Shown here: positions 9,594 to 12,090 of the stretch, piece by piece
Position numbering within the stretch: position 1 is the stretch's first letter
How the letters are laid out: every line of letters starts with the position of its first letter
NCBI GenBank assembly: GCA_964652155.1
Contig: CAZZBK010000158.1
Coordinates: 1-12,090, forward strand
Direction: 5' to 3'
DNA from: CAZZBK01 sp964652155
GTDB lineage: Bacteria > Planctomycetota > Planctomycetia > Pirellulales > PNKZ01
DNA length: 12,090 bases
Program-made: the position numbers and the translations under genes
Notes under the pieces: generated by a model
Seen by the model: the letters and a program-made list of their open reading frames with translations, nothing else
Told to the model about the DNA's origin: nothing
Databases searched by the model: none

Positions 9594-9770
9594 TTACTTT
9601 TGCAAGATCAGCCGTCCGCGCGAGGTGACACATAGCCGGTAAACGGCCCCTTGGTGGATAATGTGCACCTCGCGCTCGCCTCGCAACAGATCCTCGCTTG
9701 GCAGGCGGCGAATCGGTGGCGAATCGTGTTGGGAAGGCTCGGAGATCTCTAAGGGGTGTTGCGGTTCCAT
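9594..9770 (-). CDS. hemP: HemP/HmuP-type hemin uptake protein
   Basis: This 58-residue gene is easily missed by its length. The N-terminal 22 residues are polar and proline-rich. Residues ~23-58 carry the HemP pattern: Leu-Leu-Arg-Gly (28-31), Glu-Val-His-Ile-Ile-His-Gln-Gly (34-41), Tyr-Arg-Leu (44-46), Thr-Ser-Arg-Gly-Arg-Leu-Ile-Leu-Gln-Lys (49-58). Family members are small proteins linked to hemin uptake, and in some proteobacteria they activate hemin receptor expression. The start at 9770 has GGAG at 9779-9782, eight bases upstream. The first 22 bases overlap the 3' end of the kelch gene in another frame, so expression is probably coupled to it. No hemin receptor or TonB gene is in the window. 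Heme demand by the diheme cytochrome nearby is a possible but unproven link. The assignment rests on motif recognition by eye; a profile search would settle it. Confidence 0.82.
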   Translation of the reverse strand: MEPQHPLEISEPSQHDSPPIRRLPSEDLLRGEREVHIIHQGAVYRLCVTSRGRLILQK

Positions 9771-10726
9771 TTCACATACTCCACCGTGGTGAGATGTCCC
9801 CGCGAACTTGCGCCGCCGATGCTCAACAAGCCATTTTCAGTGGGCACGAGGCGATGAAAAAATCGGCCCAGCGTCAACTGTCCGGCCGTGGACCATGTCG
9901 AATCCGTGGGCCCGATTCGCAGCAACTGGCCGCTCATCGTGCTGACAATTAGCTGACTTTGATCGACGGCCGCGGCGCAACCGAAGCCCTCGATCGGTTT
10001 GCCCGGTAGCGTTGGTTTGGCTGACCATTGCGACGTGGCCAAGTCCAATTCATGGACCTCGCCGCTGGGGCCTTTCTCGGTCATGCCGCCGATCGCCCAG
10101 AGCTTGTCGCCCCAAGCCACGAGCGTCAGCGCGCGGCGGTGAAACGGCGGCTCGGGGAGTGGCTTCCAGGCTGGATTGCTGGCAGCCGTGTCGAGCTTCC
10201 AGGCGGTCGAATGCCATTTCGACCCATGATTCAATTGCCAACCACCCACGACGTAAATGGTCGAGCCCACCACCGCGGCATCGTGCGATGAACGGGGCTC
10301 GGGCAGTTCGGGCAGCGGCGACCACTGCTGGGTTCGCGGATCAAATGCCGCGACCTCGGCGACCGATCGCAGGTCTTCGTCCTCGCCCGGTCCATTCTGC
10401 GGCTGCATTCCACCGATGCGGACCACGCGCTCGCCGACCGCGACCAACGCCAAGCCTTGCAACGGGGTCTGCATGGGGAGCGTCTCCCAGGCGTCGCCCG
10501 AGCGAAGATTCACGCGTGAGAAGCGTCGGCTCAAATTCGCCTTGCTATGCGCATGGGCCTCGCCAATATGTCCGCTGTACACGTACACCCGATCACCGAG
10601 GACTGCGGCACCAAAACTGGTGATCGCCTCCGGGAGCGGAGCCACGTCGGAGGCGTTTTTTTCGGCTCTCGATAACGTGGGCGAAAGCAGCAGGGGGATG
10701 AGGTAAAGGATGTTCTGGTATTTCAT
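9749..10726 (-). CDS. secreted kelch-repeat beta-propeller protein
   Basis: The product has 325 residues with a signal peptide (1-21, cut after Ser-Arg-Ala). The mature part is built of about six kelch blades. Gly-Gly pairs after a hydrophobic strand lie at 105-106, 161-162, 213-214 and 304-305, a first degenerate blade is at ~47-54 (VYVYSGH) and a degenerate fifth at ~258-266. The Trp of the repeat is seen in AW-ETLP (80), QQWSPLPEL, PAWKPLPEP, SQWSAKPTLP and STWSTAGQL. No catalytic residues can be named; kelch propellers usually bind proteins or sugars. The start at 10726 has no clear Shine-Dalgarno, only a weak GAGAT. It opens the operon kelch-hemP-FGE-like-M81, and its last 22 bases overlap hemP. 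It resembles NanM-type propellers only at the fold level, so no sialic-acid role is claimed. Confidence 0.9.
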   Translation of the reverse strand: MKYQNILYLIPLLLSPTLSRAEKNASDVAPLPEAITSFGAAVLGDRVYVYSGHIGEAHAHSKANLSRRFSRVNLRSGDAWETLPMQTPLQGLALVAVGERVVRIGGMQPQNGPGEDEDLRSVAEVAAFDPRTQQWSPLPELPEPRSSHDAAVVGSTIYVVGGWQLNHGSKWHSTAWKLDTAASNPAWKPLPEPPFHRRALTLVAWGDKLWAIGGMTEKGPSGEVHELDLATSQWSAKPTLPGKPIEGFGCAAAVDQSQLIVSTMSGQLLRIGPTDSTWSTAGQLTLGRFFHRLVPTENGLLSIGGASSRGHLTTVEYVKWNRNTP

Positions 10727-10767
10727 GGCTGGATCTCAACGGTTGTGATGGTTTGGTCAGAAGCGAG

Positions 10768-10805
10768 GATCGAGCCCAAGACGTTGCCGCGCCTTGGGCT
10801 CGATC
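10768..10805 (-). terminator. 13-bp perfect hairpin after the prepilin gene
   Basis: GATCGAGCCCAAG (10768-10780) and CTTGGGCTCGATC (10793-10805) form a perfect 13-bp stem with a 12-base loop, 41 bases past the prepilin stop and 41 bases before the kelch start. Position and strength suggest termination or transcript protection between two units. Neither strand has a following T-run, so read-through into the kelch operon is possible. Confidence 0.5.
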
Positions 10806-10846
10806 ACACGCACAGGGAGTTCGCAGTCGCGCAGCGCCGCCGGAGC

Positions 10847-11671
10847 TTACACGCCGGTCGTGGGGCTGCTCTTACGATATTGATCCAATCGCTTGTCGAC
10901 TTGCTTCAACCGATGATCGACCACCATCTTCAGCTGCGCGGCTTTGCCGTTGCTGTAAATGGCGAAGATGGCGATATACCGCGAGTAAACAAGCGTGGGG
11001 TCGTCGCCGGTTTGAATGTCAAGCGGGATGCTTTCCACCGTATTGCCCACCAACGAGCTGCGCGGGCCAATGCCCATCGCGATCAGCTTCGTTCCGCTCG
11101 GAGGTGTATAGACGCCGCTGACCGCGGCCACGTCGGGAAAGCAACGCTGGAAGATCGTCGACACATACGGATTGGACGTCGAGTTATAGTCCAACTCGGC
11201 GACGTAGAGTCCCGTGGTCGACGCGGGAGCCGAAGTGAGATCGACGACCGGATTGGTTGAGGCGCTCCCGGCCGAGTTGCTCGCGTCGGTCGCGGTGGAG
11301 AGTTGATAGTACCCGCTCTTCAGGCCTGACTCGAGGAAGGACGAGTACCAGCGCGTGCCACCACTATCGAGCAATTGAGTTCCCACAACCGGCGGGGTCC
11401 CGCTGATTGACCAGAGCTTGGAGTAAGCCGTGCCGTCGCTTCCCACCAGCAAGTCGAACGAGGGAAAACTACCACTGCTGATCTTTTGGGCTTGGACCAT
11501 TGTGAACAGGTCGGCCGAGTTTCCTGCGGCGGCAACGTGATCGGCCTGATCTTTGAAGAAGTCGAGCCGGGGGACGATCATTCCGATAATGACCGCCAAA
11601 ATCGCCATCACGGCGACGAGTTCGAGCAGGGTGAGACCGCGACGCGCGCGGGGGGCAATCCATCGATTCAT
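10847..11671 (-). CDS. type II secretion/type IV-type prepilin (pseudopilin)
   Basis: The product has 274 residues. It begins with a short basic leader and a prepilin peptidase site: Arg-Arg-Gly12 followed by LTLLE, giving the conserved Glu at +5 (Glu17). A hydrophobic helix covers ~13-35 (VAVMAILAVIIGMIVP). The remainder is a soluble domain rich in Ser, Thr and Gly, longer than a typical GspG (~140), with a basic Lys/Arg-rich tail. It would be processed at the inner membrane and assembled in, or attached to, a pilus-like structure. No secretion ATPase or other pilin gene is visible. The start at 11671 has GGAG at 11682-11685, ten bases upstream. A promoter at 11901-11929 and a 223-nt structured leader precede it. 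The class is secure from the N-terminus; the specific role is unknown. Confidence 0.92.
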   Translation of the reverse strand: MNRWIAPRARRGLTLLELVAVMAILAVIIGMIVPRLDFFKDQADHVAAAGNSADLFTMVQAQKISSGSFPSFDLLVGSDGTAYSKLWSISGTPPVVGTQLLDSGGTRWYSSFLESGLKSGYYQLSTATDASNSAGSASTNPVVDLTSAPASTTGLYVAELDYNSTSNPYVSTIFQRCFPDVAAVSGVYTPPSGTKLIAMGIGPRSSLVGNTVESIPLDIQTGDDPTLVYSRYIAIFAIYSNGKAAQLKMVVDHRLKQVDKRLDQYRKSSPTTGV

Positions 11672-11737
11672 GTTTTTCGAGCTCCAATGATTGAATGTAA
11701 AATCAATAAACCTGGATCGATCCGTTCGACCTCAGGA

Positions 11738-11858
11738 CGATGCGAACGAGGGGGGACGTATTAACCTCCTTTCCAGTTGGGTGTTGTGGCGAAGGCAGCT
11801 GTCGCGATTGCCTAGCGAGAGCGCCTCACGGGCGAAAGGCCACCGGAGGTTCGCATCG
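11738..11858 (-). ncRNA. candidate structured leader RNA of unknown class
   Basis: This 121-nt segment between the promoter and the prepilin gene can fold on itself in nested register. The outer stem is a perfect 10-bp repeat, CGATGCGAAC (11738-11747) with GTTCGCATCG (11849-11858). Directly inside, CCTCC (11765-11769) pairs with GGAGG (11845-11849 region), with a 17-base bulge on one side. Then GTGGC (11786-11790) pairs with GCCAC (11839-11843). Within this lie two hairpins: AGGCA/TGCCT (11793-11797, 11809-11813) and CGCC/GGCG (11822-11825, 11831-11834). The one-base overlap at 11849 means the outer and second stems compete for a single base. I compared it by memory with common riboswitch consensus motifs (TPP, FMN, cobalamin, c-di-GMP-I, SAM) and saw no match. 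The minus strand is chosen because of the promoter. A regulatory leader is the best reading; an sRNA or a small mobile repeat cannot be excluded. Confidence 0.45.
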
Positions 11859-11865
11859 GGGAGCG

Positions 11866-11894
11866 ATATTGATACAGAGACTCGGTATCAATAT
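11866..11894 (-). promoter_or_regulatory. 10-bp dyad at the predicted transcription start
   Basis: ATATTGATAC (11866-11875) and GTATCAATAT (11885-11894) are perfect inverted repeats around nine bases. The right arm ends seven bases after the -10 box, so the dyad spans about +1 to +29 of the prepilin transcript. It could be a repressor operator or a 5'-terminal stem-loop that protects the mRNA. Confidence 0.5.
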
Positions 11895-11900
11895 GTGAGG

Positions 11901-11929
11901 ATTCTAGTCAGCCATTCCACGTATGTCAA
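11901..11929 (-). promoter_or_regulatory. sigma70-type promoter for the prepilin leader
   Basis: Read on the minus strand, TTGACA (11924-11929) is followed by a 17-base spacer and TAGAAT (11901-11906). The -35 is a perfect consensus and the -10 differs at one position. The expected start is near 11894, giving a leader of about 223 nt to the prepilin ATG. This is the best promoter I found in the window. Confidence 0.65.
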
Positions 11930-11948
11930 CCAGGTACCCATTCTTTCC

Positions 11949-11972
11949 AAAAAAATTGCTGACGCGGTCGGC
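11949..11972 (-). terminator. intrinsic terminator of a gene entering from the right
   Basis: On the minus strand GCCGAC and GTCAGC form a six-base-pair stem (one G-T pair) with a CGC loop, followed by AA and seven T (11949-11955). This fits an intrinsic terminator for a transcript arriving from beyond 12090, just upstream of the prepilin promoter. The stem is short, so strength is uncertain. Confidence 0.5.
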
Positions 11973-12018
11973 TCAAGGGGCATGGACGCAGTTGCAACGA
12001 GCGTCGAGGAGTGTGAGC

Positions 12019-12069
12019 GTCACCGTTGTGGGTGGCTGGTGGTTTGCGAAGCAAACCCCGGCGAGTGAC
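12019..12069. repeat. REP-like hairpin at the right edge
   Basis: GGTTTGC (12041-12047) and GCAAACC (12051-12057) form a perfect seven-base-pair stem with loop GAA. GTCAC (12019-12023) and GTGAC (12065-12069) can close a larger imperfect stem around it. No coding frame is supported from 11973 to 12090. It looks like a dispersed intergenic hairpin repeat, but one copy in the window cannot prove that. Confidence 0.35.
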
Positions 12070-12090
12070 ATCTGACACCGCCTCGAAGTG

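Noticed and set aside
11691..12068. A 125-codon plus-strand frame over the prepilin leader
   Set aside because: No motif and no good ribosome site; it crosses the promoter, dyad and structured segment on the other strand.

Overview
The window looks like chromosomal DNA of a planctomycete, most plausibly a Pirellulales-type organism. This is inferred from protein types, not proven: a sugar dehydrogenase fused to a diheme cytochrome, a formylglycine-generating-enzyme-like protein without the catalytic cysteines, a secreted kelch protein, and a free-standing type II-type prepilin with a long leader. Most of the DNA is G+C-rich with tight spacing between genes. The exception is the left 1.25 kb, which is visibly A+T-richer (25 of 60 G/C at 541-600 against 40 of 60 at 2881-2940).

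Layout. Positions 1-293 carry no assignable gene. A secreted protein of unknown function (294-1232, +) converges on a minus-strand operon read from 5681 down to 1297: a small exported LolA-like protein, an NCS1 nucleobase/hydantoin-type permease 6 bp later, and a PQQ-type sugar dehydrogenase/diheme cytochrome c fusion 44 bp later. From the same 162-bp divergent intergenic region a dihydropyrimidinase/D-hydantoinase (5844-7226, +) is read the other way, with an operator-like dyad ahead of it. It converges with a 14-bp gap on a second minus-strand operon: kelch protein, a 58-residue HemP-type hemin uptake protein that overlaps the kelch 3' end, a Cys-less FGE-like protein, and an M81 (MlrC-type) metallopeptidase coupled to it by a TGATG overlap. 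A 13-bp hairpin separates this operon from a prepilin gene (10847-11671, -).

The right end (11672-12090) has no protein gene but is rich in structure. A good sigma70-type promoter (TTGACA, 17 bp, TAGAAT) fires toward the prepilin. A 10-bp dyad starts at the expected transcription start. It is followed by a ~121-nt segment closed by a perfect 10-bp inverted repeat, with further in-register stems and two internal hairpins. A strong but start-less Shine-Dalgarno sequence is buried in one stem. I read this as a structured leader RNA of a class I do not recognise. A terminator-like hairpin with a T-run and a REP-like hairpin lie further right.

How the genes may work together: the permease and hydantoinase share a divergent control region and fit uptake and ring-opening of a cyclic ureide (hydantoin, dihydropyrimidine or similar). 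No carbamoylase follows in the window, so the pathway is incomplete here. The M81 enzyme could act on a downstream amide or peptide, but that is inference from proximity only. The dehydrogenase-cytochrome is likely periplasmic and may not share the ureide substrate.
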